Assembly (NCBI GenBank): GCA_019914995.1
Contig: CM034139.1
Coordinates: 1,590,461-1,654,460, forward strand
From: Acanthochlamys bracteata
Taxonomy: Eukaryota > Streptophyta > Magnoliopsida > Pandanales > Velloziaceae
Reading direction: 5' to 3'
DNA length: 64,000 bases
The notes under the pieces are model-generated. The model worked only from the letters and a program-made list of their open reading frames with translations. It did not search any database and was not told where the DNA came from. The position numbers and the translations under genes are program-made. Positions within the stretch are counted from its first letter, which is position 1. Each line of letters starts with the position of its first letter. Shown here piece after piece: positions 33,141 through 44,235 of this stretch.

Positions 33141-34290
33141 ATGATGATAAAATATTTAGAGAATTATTTGTTAGCTTAAAATAGGAATAAGTTACACTTT
33201 CAATTACATGTGTAGCATAGCTCGATAGCTTAGTAGGGCATCAACTACATTAGCTCTAGTAGAGTTCAATACTCGATAGTTCTAGACGATCAGTAGCTCG
33301 GTTAATTCGGGAAGTTCTCAAGTAGCTTCCCCTTGCTTCATGCATCTAATTGTAGTGACAATGATTAAGTGACAATGATTAAGTCATATAAAAAAGGTTC
33401 AGGGGCTCGTTAGTAACAACATACGTACATGTAGAAGGAGAGATACCATCAATATATTAAGTGTCTACTATGAACAGTAATTAATTAAACAATTGAGCAA
33501 AGATCAAAATCACAACAATCATTCCTTTAGTTTACAAATTGCTGTAAGCTAAGCCTAGATAAGGCAATAACATAAGATACAAAACAAAAATATAACAACA
33601 ACTACAGAAAAGCTGAAAACACAAGTAGAAAACAAGAAACAACCACAAAGCAAACATAAGAATCAGTCAAGAAGGGTTTTCTAGAAGACGCTGGGTAGAG
33701 TAGGCTTAGGCTTAGGCTTTTCTATGCTTTGAGGTTCACGTAGAAGGGCTAGATGAGGGTTGTAGGATCTACAACTCATCCTGATCCTTAAGTCATTACT
33801 TGGATCCTTCAAATTTTTCATCCAACAATTTTCAAAGCTTCTCAACATAAACTTGTAACATTTCCTCATTTCTTTGAACCAACTCCTTGATGTTGATATG
33901 CAATTCATCAAACATGTCTTTGGCAGTGTCCTCAATGGTCCAAAGTCTCATTCTCAGCTTGGCTAGCTCATTCTTGACGTCCTTCAAGTGATTAAAGGAT
34001 ACCCATAGCATGTGCGGTGATGTGGTTGGCTATCTAGTTAGTATTGCTATAAGTTCACTAGACCGAGCTTGTTGTCGAGTGGGGATATCTTGCTGTGCTG
34101 TTGTTTCCAGTTGCTGATTGGCTGCTGGTGCTTCCTCTTGTACCAGTTCATCAACATTTTTCATCAATCCCTTCATCAGCTCCATATAATCCCTTGATGA
34201 ATTTCAAATCAAGGTGAATAAGTTGCTTTTGCATTGTGAGCAGTTTGAGCATTTTGCATGAAAGCTTGACTTTTTGATAGAGTATTTGCA
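33141..34290 (-). pseudogene. Copia S2 3' untranslated region and env-like ORF remnant
   Basis: In minus sense, an env-like remnant at about 34260-33520 is followed by non-coding sequence up to the purine tract. An open stretch of 84 codons lies at 33935-33681. A 15-bp tandem word (TGACAATGATTAAG) occurs twice at 33355-33385. The matching region in S1 is 27077-27870. Confidence 0.5.
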
Positions 34291-34849
34291 AACAACCAGT
34301 TTGCTTTGAAAGCTAGTACATTGGAGTTAGTTCATTAATTTTTTCAGAATTTTTTGGACGGGTAATTAATTCATATTTACAAATAAAGTTAGCATACAGT
34401 GCAAACCTGAATCACATGTGCAACATTTGCCTTTCCGATTTTTAACATGTGTGATATATGGTTGAAGATATAAGATATAGATCTTGAAGTTTCATATTCT
34501 AATATATTTTCGGAGGACAAACAGACCCCATAATGGTGTAGACAACTGGGTTAGCAGAGAGTTTGGATTAGTTTGGACTGCACCAACCTAATTATGGAAA
34601 AAAAAATATATGATTATATGCTCATTATTCACATTTCTCGACGGAGGTAGTACTAGAGGCAGCTCATCCAGGGTTAGTTTTCTATTTTTCATGCTACTGG
34701 AACAAGAAGGTAGACAAAAACGAGAAAGCAAAATTAGACGGCAGTTCGCTCGACAACATCTTTTGTTCAGTGTTCTATTTGTCTATCTCTCATATTTCTT
34801 TCTATTTTCTAAGATCTGAAAACTATGAACTAAAATCCTCTAAGGAAGT
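34291..34849. other. Unassigned stretch between opposed Copia fragments
   Basis: A 69-codon plus-strand ORF at 34610-34819 has no recognisable features. No transposon ends were found. It could be the lost 5' part of the following LTR or unrelated filler. Confidence 0.3.
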
Positions 34850-35775
34850 GTGTTTGCAACTTTAGTGGACGTTGGATTGAGACATGCTCATGAGCCCCTA
34901 AGGAAGTCTTAAACATCAGCAGGAAATGACCATCATAGGAAAGACACAAAAAAAAATTAAGAGCATAAATCCTATGGCAAGAAAGCTTCTAACTAGCCGT
35001 TCTCTCTTGATCTTAACCATACATTCCTTTTAGCCGTTGGAAGCTTAATTCATTTGAGCAAATTTGATACTGAGATTAAGAGGGAGTCTCGCTTTACAGT
35101 TGCAGCATTGAGGACAACAAGAGAGAATAGAACACACTGATGAAAACCGAGATCATCATTGCTGCCCACAAAGGAGAGCATCTTCAAATCGAGAGCATAA
35201 ATTGAGTCCTTAGTTCTCCTTGTTGCATTTGTGTGAAATCCCTTCTGCATTCTATTGTGAGATTAGACATAATAGTAAGGGACCTCACTTGTGCTAAAAT
35301 CGTGATTCACTTAGTAACCTTGAGAGAAGGTTCTAAGAGAATTTACGAATTCTCGGATTGGTTAGCCTAGGTATATGTTAGCGGTTTGTTTTGGCCTTTG
35401 CAAAGGTGTGCATGCTGCGGCTGGAGGGACTTTGCGAAGTCTAGATGGTTGTAGTGAGTTGTCCTCGCAAGGAGACACAGCTTGAGGCAGAGGTGTTTAA
35501 CGAAAAATCAAGTCTAGGAGGTTGTTAGTGTCTTTCACTTGCGATGTCACGTCGACGTAGGTACTGCGATGCTAAACCACGTAAAAATTCTATTGTGGTG
35601 TTTTGTTTGTAATTCTGGCACTTGAATTTATTTTGTTTAAATTATGTTGTGTTAAAAGTTTTGGTGCAGGTTATTGTTTAACTTAGTTACTGTAAGCTTA
35701 CAATCAATTGACTACTCACTATTCAGTAACTAAATTTTAATACAGAGAAATTTTTAGTTTTAATTTTGCCTTAAG
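34850..35775 (+). repeat. Plus-strand SIRE-type LTR fragment
   Basis: It shares, in the same order, GACATGCTCATGAGCCCCTAAG, CTATGGCAAGAAAGCTTCTAACTAG, ATTGCAGCATTGAGGACAA-type and AAACCACGTAAAAATTCT blocks with the plus-strand LTR at 24354-27075. The LTR start and the last bases are missing. Confidence 0.65.
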
Positions 35776-35859
35776 TCAACTGACTCGAGTCTACCCAAAA
35801 GCTGCTAACCTGGAGCCTAAACCGATCCAGATTTGTAAATAACCCGCCTATGCATTCGA

Positions 35860-36747
35860 GAAAGAAATGACATCAAGAATGTTAGATTAGCATAATCCAT
35901 TTAGCCAACACCATAGAGAATCTGAGGAGCTAGCTTACAACACATTCAACGAGTATGTTCTAGCAGATCAAGGCACATCAATAGATATCACTGAGTAAAG
36001 CATGCAACCAGAAAAGCAAAATAAGGTAATGCCTATGATTCTTATTTTGTGCTAAGAACAACTCTTAATGCAAAATCTCCTTTTAGAGTCTCTTGCAAAA
36101 TAAGGAGGACATAAAAAGATATTGGATTGCTACATCTAAAAGATGCATGCATGCCTTTTAATGTTGTTAGCTCCATGTATTTTCAACCTATGGTAGATGC
36201 TAATGATAGCAAAGGTTCAGGTAATAGAGCTCCTCACTATCATACTTTTTGGAAGGTTTATTGAATAAGAATGATGAGGAGACAATGCACCATGTTGAGA
36301 GCTATCGTGAAGCATGGACGATGACAATGTGCACTAACATAGCTGATGGATGGTCATACAAATACAAAAGAACCCTTATTAAGTTTCTAATTTATTACCA
36401 AAAAAGAACTATCTTTCTCAAACCTATCGATGCATATGATGCTTCAAAAACTATAAAAATGTTATACAAGCTATTTAAAGAAGTTTGCCTTTTTTATGTG
36501 GATAAAGTGTGGTTCATTTCTCACTAACAATTCATCTAATTATGTTGCCGTTAGTAGACTATTGGCGGAAGAGGTTTCGGAGTTGTTTTGATCTCCTTGT
36601 GTTGTGTATGGTATTAATCTGATGTTTCATGATTTTACAAGTTGGATGAAGCAAGTAACCTAGTTGACAATGCATCAAGAATTACAAAGTATATTTACAA
36701 CCATTGCTTTTCTTTACATTTCATGAGAAAATTTACATGTGGAAGCA
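35860..36747 (+). pseudogene. DUF659-type hAT transposase fragment
   Basis: Plus-strand reading gives FNVVSSMYFQPMVDA, then YHTFWK, then the open stretch 36249-36527 with MHHVESYREAWTMTMCTNIA, DGWSYKYKRTLIKFLIYY and DAYDASKTIKMLYKLFKEV. This is followed by SNYVAVSRLLAEE, SPCVVYGINLM and YNHCFSLHFMRKFT. This is the order of the DUF659 domain and following core of plant hAT-like transposases. Frames shift several times. It stops at 36747, where a Copia LTR start begins, so the Copia element appears to have inserted into it. The rest of the hAT was not located. Confidence 0.8.
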
Positions 36748-36830
36748 TTGGAACTTCTAAGATATTCTAATTATTACAAGTATTAAAAATTATAGTTTAT
36801 GAGTTAGAAAAACTAATGATTTACCTATTG
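36748..36830 (+). repeat. Remnant of the 5' LTR of Copia S3
   Basis: TTGGAACTTCTAAGATATTC and TATTAAAAATTATAGTTTATG match, with a few changes, the first 80 bases of the 3' LTR at 43601. The remainder of this LTR, gag and protease are deleted, since integrase follows directly. Confidence 0.6.
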
Positions 36831-37260
36831 CTAAAACCATAATGCTTGAACAAAATTTACTTAAGTATTCTTGGGAGGAAGCCGTAAGCACAGGATGTTA
36901 TATCATTAACCGTGCATTCATAAGGCCTATCCTTAAGAAACTTGCTTATGAGCATCTGAAACGTAAAAGCCTAGCATTATGTATGTTAAAAGTTTTGGTT
37001 GCAAGTGCTTTGTGCTAAACAATAGAAAGGATAACGTTGAAAATTTTGATGCCAAAAGTGATGAAGGTACTTTATTTGGATATTTTTCTAACTCAAAGGC
37101 AGATAGGGAGTTCCATATAGCCTTGACTATTAAAGAATCAATTCATGTCATTTTTTATGAAAGTAAAGTAGGACAAGGAAAGATTCAGATCTCGATGTAG
37201 GCTCGGATGTGGATAGGAAAGACATCGTCACCCCTATTGAACAACCAATTGTCTTAGAGG
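36831..37260 (+). pseudogene. Copia S3 integrase C-terminal part
   Basis: The reading includes MLEQNLLKYSWEEAVSTGCY, IINRAFIRPILKK and, in an open stretch at 36979-37200, KSFGCKCFVLNNRKDNVENF, DAKSDEGTLFGYFSNSKA. These are the conserved C-terminal integrase motifs of SIRE-like Copia elements. The catalytic core upstream is missing. Integrase inserts the cDNA in the nucleus. Confidence 0.75.
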
Positions 37261-37439
37261 AAACTGCAGTAGATCAAAGCCGATTGAATTAGAAACAGAG
37301 AAGGAACAAGTCTCTATAGAACCACATGATCAAGGAAAACCCATGAAATCATGACAATATCATTTAAGCATAGGTCCAATAATCCACAAGAAAACATCAT
37401 AGGTAATGTAAATAAAGGTGTAGAGACAAGGTGACAATT

Positions 37440-38537
37440 TAAAGTAATTTCATAAAGCACAGTCTTTGTATCCAACTTTGAACCAAAATGTGTCTTTGCT
37501 ACTATTAAAGATAATCGCTGAATTTATTACTATGCAAGAAGAATTAAATCATTTTGAATATAATAATGTATGGCACTTAGTTAGAAAACCAACTAATAAT
37601 CCATCATAGAAACTAAACAAATTTTTAGAAGTAAAATAGACGAAAATAGAATTATCACTAGAAACAAAGTTAGGCTGGTGGCGAAAGGATACAAGTAAGA
37701 AGAAGGCATTAACTTTGATAAAACATATGCTTCGGTTGCATACCTTGAAGCCATTAGAATGTTACTTGCATTTACACACCATAAAATATTTAAGCTTTTT
37801 AAAATGATGTTAGAAGTGCTTTTCCAAATAATTTTCTAAAGGAGGAAGTTTATGCTGAACTATCTCTTAGATTTGAAAATGACAAATTTCCCAAAACATG
37901 TCTTCCACTGAACACCTAAGTAATTTTGTAATTGAAAAAGGTATTTCACAATGAAAAATTGATTTGAGGTTGTTCATCTTACATGATGGTGATTGTGATG
38001 GTGTTTTGATTGTTTAAATCTACATTTAAAGCATACTCTTTGGTTCTACTAATGAGATGTCATGCAAGAAATATGCTCAAATAATGAAGGAAGAATTTTA
38101 GATTAGTCTATCGGGGGAGTTAAACTGATTTGATCAAGAAGTACAAAATAGGAAGTGGGAAGGAAATAAGCACTCTTAGGTCAACATCATGCAATCTCGA
38201 CAAGGATGAAAGAGGTAAACCAGTTGATCAAGAGACTTAACAATAAGTAGCACCATATACAATTTAGTGTATGCTTGTGTGCAAGATTTTAAAGCGATAC
38301 AAAAGCACATCCTTGTGCCGTTAAAAGAACCCTTAGATATCTGATAGGAACTAAAAAATTAAGATTATTCTATCCAAAAGGTTGTGAGTTCAATCTCTAT
38401 GCATATAACGATGCTGACTTTGGTGAATGTAAACTAGATAGGAAAAGCACGAGTGGCTCTTATCAATTTCTACTTAGTTGCTTGATCTCATGCTTCATCC
38501 ATGGCAATGTCTAGAGGTAGAGTAGTCGCTGCATTAA
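37440..38537 (+). pseudogene. Copia S3 reverse transcriptase and RNase H, 5' part
   Basis: The RT reading has NKVRLVAKGYK and EEGINFDKTYASVA near 37660-37740. RNase H reads LYAYNDADFGE-like and KSTSG-like at 38390-38460, breaking at 38537, where RNase H codons AAL are interrupted by a TIR element. They resume at 41111 with CA.VLWIKH. Several stops are present. Confidence 0.75.
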
Positions 38538-41110
38538 GGCCATGTTTGGCTGTGCTTCTTTCGGATTTTAAGCCCGAAAAAGCACAAAACAAGAATTGCA
38601 ATGTTTGGGTAAAAGCACTTTAAACTGTTTTACTCTGCTTTCAGTAGTGAAACTTTAAAAGTATTTGACAGATGCTTTCAAAGAAAAGCCACGTAGAGGC
38701 TTTTCTTAGTGGGTAGGACAACTTCTATTTTGGCCACGGTAAGTTAACGAAATTACAAAGGTATACATATTCCTAAATGGAATCATTTTTTTATTTCTCA
38801 TTTAATTTCTTCTTCTCCCCACCCGTTCGCACCGTTCTTGCGATTTCACTCCTTCGAACATTCTCTCTGTCCCGTCGCCGTTTCTATCATTTTTATTTTT
38901 TCGGCATCCTTATTTGCTACCGTTCATCCTAAATCCGTCGATTTGGTAAAACTTAGTTCGCCCGCATGTCGGTCCGTAAACTCTAAATCGGTGATTTTGT
39001 CAATTCAGACTTTGTTTTGAAGGTATGAATCACTTCTAGGTTCAGTAATTTTGGTTGTGTGCAATCACTCCTAATCCAAATCTCAAACTACAATCTCCCG
39101 ATCTTCGCTCGTTCGCTCTGTAGTGCTCCCCCTCCCTCGATTCTCCTTTCCCGGCAAGAATCATAGTTATTAGTAATACAACAACAAGAATTCGATTTTA
39201 AGATCAAAGCTAGCGGCAAGCCATATCAGTGAGTTCTTCAATTGAAAAGAGACCTTACTTTTGATTTCTTGGTTTTGAATCAATTGATTGGTTGATGGTT
39301 TGATTTTAGGTCGATTTAGATCTTTGGGTACAATGGCTTGTGTCATTTTATGCTACTGAGCAACCAGTGAAACTAAAGAGAACCTTGAAGGTCTTAAGTT
39401 AGCTAGGATGCTGCAAGTAAATGAAAATTTTGTAGTGCAGCAATCTTTGTGAAGTAGTTCATTGCTTGGTGTAATATTTTTGTTGGACTTGGTTCAGGCT
39501 GAAGAAAAGGTGTTGATGCTACAGCAATTTAGTGTAAATCAAGACGGAAAAGAGTTTGAACAGATGATTCGACCATGTGAAGTCATCAGAAATGTGAGGT
39601 TTGGGTTAGATCATTGTTTGAGGATTTCTTCACGAAACATGCTGTGAAGGTGTATACCTTTCCGTTATTTGATTCTTTGTTGTCTTCTTATAATTATGAT
39701 GATTATTTTGCTAGAAATAAGTGAAACAAATTATAGTTTTCGCCTATTGTAAGAAAGCTACAAGCTATCTCTAAGTGTGATAATCCCGAGATAATCCAGC
39801 AACCAGAAGCCTCAGTGTTGATGGTCTAACTGACCCAAACGTTATTTTTAGTTTTGCATCTCAAAGCTATTTGTTTTCAAAATTTTTCATTCTGCCTAAG
39901 TGCTTGGTCTCATGTAGTACGAGAATGCCGAAAGCCAAGAAGCTACACGTAAAACAGCTCATGTAGGAATTGAAGAAAAGGCATCAGTAGCTTTGGCTAA
40001 GTAATCCCTGTTTCTGTATATAGTTTGTCTCTTTCTAATATTTTGTAAGCGATAAGAGTACTCCACAAATATCTTTTTGTATGCTAGCATTCATGTACAA
40101 GTTGTACTAGCTCAGGGAAGAGAGGGATATGAAGCCTGAGACCTTCGCCAGCCTTGTGTCAGCAATGCTCTATTAGAAAAGGCATGTGTTTTGATAGCCT
40201 TTGGGTTTCTGTATGAAGAAATTATCAGTTTAGTGAGAATTGTAATTGGATTTGTATGTTCTTTGTAGCTAGAATATGATTGGGGCTTCGTAAGAAGTGC
40301 AATTTTTTTCAATTATGCATATATGTATTGTTAAGAAATTAGGGATTTTTCTTGAAGTTTTTGTTAAACTTTTCATAAATGTGTAGATGGAGTTGGCAAC
40401 GCCACACCACCCAGGAGAGGAAAGAAGCAAGAAACCAAGAAGTAGAAGCTCAGAAAGAGATTGCCAAATAATAGAATTCTGTAGTTGGTTGTATTGAACC
40501 AATGTTTGTATTTTTGTTGAATCAATTTTTGGTTGTGTTTAGTTGAACAATATTTTAAGAGCTAATATGCGACAACTCTGCCATCTCCATGCTACTTGAC
40601 TTTGGTTGTGTTTAATCAATCTTTCTATTTCAATGAACACATGTTTGTAACTAATAGTACTATATGATATATGAAGCAGTGGAATATAAAATAATTTGGG
40701 TGTTATCTGTTGGTATTATCTAAACTATTTTGTCGCTTCATTGTATTTATGTTTCTTGATGTTCTCAAAAAGTAGAAAATTGTCAAATTAATATAATAAG
40801 TAATAATAAATTTATTATGCTATAAAAATATTAAATGAAAAAATTAAATAACTACTTAAAAATTTTAATAATATACCAATTATTATAAAACTAAAGGCAT
40901 TACTATCATTATACACGTCTTTAGGAAATAAGCACAAGATACCCAACACACTATTCAGCTTTCAACATCAAACATCACAATACAATAAAATCTTATCCAA
41001 ACGCTTTTCAACATAAACTTGTTTTTCAGCAAATGCTTCAAAGCCGCTTACAGCACTATAAAACAGATTTACTTCAAAAGCTCAAAAGTTTCAGCATGTC
41101 CAAACAAGGC
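38538..41110. mobile_element. 2573-bp TIR element in Copia S3 RNase H, with exon-like contents
   Basis: The ends GGCCATGTTTGGCTGTGCTT and CAGCATGTCCAAACAAGGC are imperfect inverted repeats, and the RNase H sequence continues across it. Subterminal regions are rich in AAAAGC/GCTTTT words, as in hAT or Harbinger-type non-autonomous elements. No transposase is seen. The less AT-rich centre (38810-39180) looks like a plant 5' leader (TCTCTCTGTCCCGTCGCC). Further in are exon-like open pieces bordered by AG and GT: 39498-39644 (EEKVLMLQQFSVNQDGKEFE), about 39918-40002 (YENAESQEATRKTAHVGIEE) and 40387-40471 (MELATPHHPGEERSKK). I do not recognise the source gene. The target duplication was not resolved. 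Confidence 0.55.
39462..39647 (+). pseudogene. Exon-like ORF within the TIR element
   Basis: A 61-codon open stretch containing QAEEKVLMLQQFSVNQDGKE and FEQMIRPCEVIRNVRFGLDH. The usable part follows a CAG at about 39497. It may be an exon captured from a host gene; no known domain is recognised. Confidence 0.25.
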
Positions 41111-41400
41111 TGCGCTTAAGTACTATGGATCAAACACTAGTTACTAGATTTCAGTTATAAATTAAAATGTGTGCCTATCTTTTGTGACAACACTAGTGCT
41201 ATGATATTAACAAAAAATCCTACTTTGCATAATCACAGAAAGCACATTGACTTGTAGCATTACTTTATTCGTGAACATGTTGAATACAATAATGTGATTA
41301 TAAAATTTGTTGATTCTGAAAATCAACTCGCAGACAATTTTCACAAAACCGTTGGGATTGATCTATTTTCAAAATTTTGTCATGAAATTGGTTTGTGATT
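41111..41400 (+). pseudogene. Copia S3 RNase H, 3' part
   Basis: The reading resumes after the TIR element with VLWIKH, LKCVPIFCDNTSAMILTKNP and HNHRKHIDL, then HYFIREHVEYNNVIIKFVDS and ENQLADNF, the conserved C-terminal end of Copia RNase H. One stop lies within it. Confidence 0.8.
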
Positions 41401-41887
41401 TATGAAATAAGTATTTTGCTCTCTAACATAGCTCTCTATTTTATTCGGCACATTCCTTAGCATATCATAGTTGTCTAACATCAGACTATTTTCTTAAACG
41501 GTCAATTAGTTTAAACTCTACAACTAAGTAGCACAACTCCTTCATTGTGTGATTCACATAAATATCTCCTTCATTGTGCGATTCATTGTAATAAGTAGCA
41601 CAACATCAGACCATTTCCTGAACCGAATCTTAGAACACTTTAGTTTTTCCCTGTCCAATCTTTCCTAAGTCGAAAGCAAACCCTAAGACTCCGATTAACT
41701 TCCTAAGAAAGCTCATCGGAATTTCCTCTTACCAAGATACCAACCAAGGCACTAGCTCAACTTGAGAAGAAAATCGCACATGGAAATGACAAGCACAGTC
41801 GATTCAAGAGCCCAACGACATACAAGAATTATCTAAGTCAGCTATGACTACTCATTCTACCTCCTGCATCAATTAGACGACTTCAAT
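41401..41887 (+). other. Spacer between pol and the extra ORF of S3
   Basis: No supported ORF. It includes a repeated phrase (CTCCTTCATTGTGTGATTCA and a similar copy 45 bases later, 41540-41600) and the CACAACATCAGAC word. Confidence 0.35.
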
Positions 41888-42960
41888 AATGCCGGGTTGG
41901 AAATCATAGAATTATTCGAACTTCAAGGATGGATTGGACTGAATTCACTGCTTGATACATATTATGAAGATGTTACTCGTGTTTTCTATGCAAATATGAA
42001 ATTGGTTACAACCTCATTAAGCACTGAAGTCTATGGCGTGAAGATAAATTTGGAACTACGATTTATGGCAATGTTGTTAAATCTTCCTTATGATGAGAAT
42101 ATGGATCTAATGGTGTTTATAAAGGAAAATTATCTGAAATTGGCACTTGATGCAGAAGCAATCACAAGTAGAGAATTTAAGTCTATTGCTAACCTTCCAG
42201 CACTACTACGTGCACTTTGCTATATTGTCTCCAAAATGCTAGGCTTGAGAAGCTGTAATGACTTATCAACACTGGATGCCTACATTGTATGGAAAATATG
42301 CGGAAGCTGTCACTTTACATTACTGAAATTATGATCAACATATCAGGAAAGCCTATAAGTTCGAAACCAAACACCTTCCCTACCCTCATGTCATTAGCAG
42401 GATTTGTCAACTGATGAATGTGCAACTAAATCAATTTGGAGAGGCTAAAGTACCAAGTAGAGTTATTTTAGAAAAAAAGTTCATAAATGGTTTAACATGG
42501 GCTGAACTCAGAGCAGCTCAATCCAGCTCAGGAAGGATAACAACAGCTACAAAAGCAAGTAGTACCTCCACAACCAGAAGTCCCTAGTTTCATGCTAGTG
42601 CCCATATAACAAATCGAGCAAATGCGGACTCTAATTGAGGTTCTTTAGACTCTGTTATGAGGACAAATGCAATATTTGCAAGAAGTTATAACCACTTAGA
42701 TAGAAATAAGTGATGCCAAATTCCTGAAAATTAAAACCATTATCACCACATCACTCACAAATATAAAGAAATCTAGAGCAAAAAAGTATAGCATAGAGAT
42801 GCAGATACAACAATGCCATCACCAGCAAAGACAGAAGAACCTGTCATAGAGACAGGACATCATCAAGAACAAACTCAGGCATCTCTAAATTCAGCGATGA
42901 GCCTGAAATCTTTCCACAATCAGCACCAGCACCACCAAAACACAAAAGGCTAAAACCCTC
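41888..42960 (+). pseudogene. Env-like extra ORF of Copia S3 ('plant transposon protein' type)
   Basis: An open stretch of 145 codons (41897-42334) contains GWIGLNSLLDTYYEDVTRVF, YANMKLVTTSLSTEVYGVKI and LPYDENMDL. This is the kind of domain often annotated as putative plant transposon protein in the ORF between pol and the 3' LTR of SIRE-lineage elements. After a frame change similar sequence continues (YPHVISRICQLMNVQLNQF) to about 42600, and then degrades. No clear signal peptide or transmembrane helix is visible. An envelope function is a literature suggestion, not shown here. Confidence 0.6.
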
Positions 42961-43588
42961 TGATTGTCACACCTCCGAATGCAGAAAGACTAAACTAAAT
43001 CACTAAACCTTGGCCTAAGATCCCATTCTCTCATTCAAACTCTGATCATCCAATGTAAACTGTTTTCCTATGTGTGTTTTCATCCAGGAATTCTTCTTTT
43101 TGGTTTTTTTGTTTTCAAAACTCCTATTGGTTCTTCATTTGCATATCATGATGTAGTATCTATCTTCTATGCAATGAAAGCTATCCTTTGACATAAGTCT
43201 TGGTATCTTATGATGATTGATACAATTGTCTAAGTATCCTCCTACTACTTTTGTAATGACAAAAAAGGGACAGATGACTGAATTATTGTGTTGTACAGAT
43301 CTATTTGAAAAGATAAGCAAGATTGTATAAAGTAAGCGGGAGCAACGATGCCTTATACAGGTAGAAGATTACACAAGTAAAGAATTTCATACACATAAAA
43401 AATCCATACTAGTAAAGGGAAGAGTAATTGTAAGACAATGCACACCAAGTAAGGGAGAGTGTAAGGAGGAATACCCCTCATATGTTGTTATTTCCATGTG
43501 TTGATAACGATTGATGATATTCACATATCTTTCTATCTTATTTATTTAGACATTAAAGTAATAATTCTTAATGATTTTGTCATCATCA
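42961..43588 (+). other. 3' untranslated internal region of S3
   Basis: Non-coding sequence between the env-like ORF and the purine tract. A minus-strand 61-codon ORF (43320-43135) has no support. Confidence 0.4.
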
Positions 43589-43600
43589 GAAGGTGGAGGT
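43589..43600 (+). other. Polypurine tract of Copia S3
   Basis: GAAGGTGGAGGT directly before TGTTGGAACT, preceded by GTCATCATCA, the usual SIRE-type context. Confidence 0.7.
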
Positions 43601-43860
43601 TGTTGGAACTCCTAAATTATTTTTGATAATTACAAATATTAAGAATTATAGTTTGTGTCAAGAGAACAAATGATCTAAATTTGGTTATGCAAATCACTAA
43701 AACAGAAGCAAAATGTAGGAAATTAGCTAGACACACCATAGAAAAAGTTTTCACTGGGTACTAGACATTTCGTCTAAGTGTTGAAATAGAGGAGCCCGAC
43801 CACAGCAAAACGTAGTCAATTAGATCAGAGTCATTCATTCAAAATAAAATAAGTAAAAAC
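43601..43860 (+). repeat. 3' LTR of Copia S3, truncated
   Basis: It begins TGTTGGAACTCCTAAATT and TATTAAGAATTATAG, nearly matching the 5' LTR remnant at 36748 and the start of the solo LTR at 61510 (minus). Similarity is lost within a few hundred bases, so its end is uncertain. Confidence 0.6.
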
Positions 43861-43877
43861 AATGCTGACAATTGTCG

Positions 43878-44235
43878 TAAGTTATAATTCATAAGTCATA
43901 ACAGTAATGTTTTCAAACAATATTTTTCAACTGTCTACTGTTCTACCCAAGTACCCAGTCTAACTCTCATCTTCTCAACCAAGCTTTTTTTTCCTACTGG
44001 CACTGTCCTACGACTCCTACCCAATCTACTAGCTACTTTGACTAAAAGAAAATTAAGTAAAAGCACTACTAGGTGCTAGCTACCAAGTGCAAGTGCTAGC
44101 TACTGTCCTAAATCGTAAGTTATAACAACTAACAAGTAATAACAGTTTTTTTCTACTCCTACTATTCTACCCATTAGTCAATCTAATCCTCGTCTTTCAG
44201 TCGAAGCAATTTTTTTTCTCATCTTCTCATCAAGC
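43878..44235. repeat. Diverged tandem duplication, offset about 233 bp
   Basis: CGTAAGTTATAA...AGTAATAACAGT...CTACTGTTCTACCCA...TCTCATCTTCTCA occurs at 43878-43995 and again in decayed form at 44111-44235. Confidence 0.5.
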
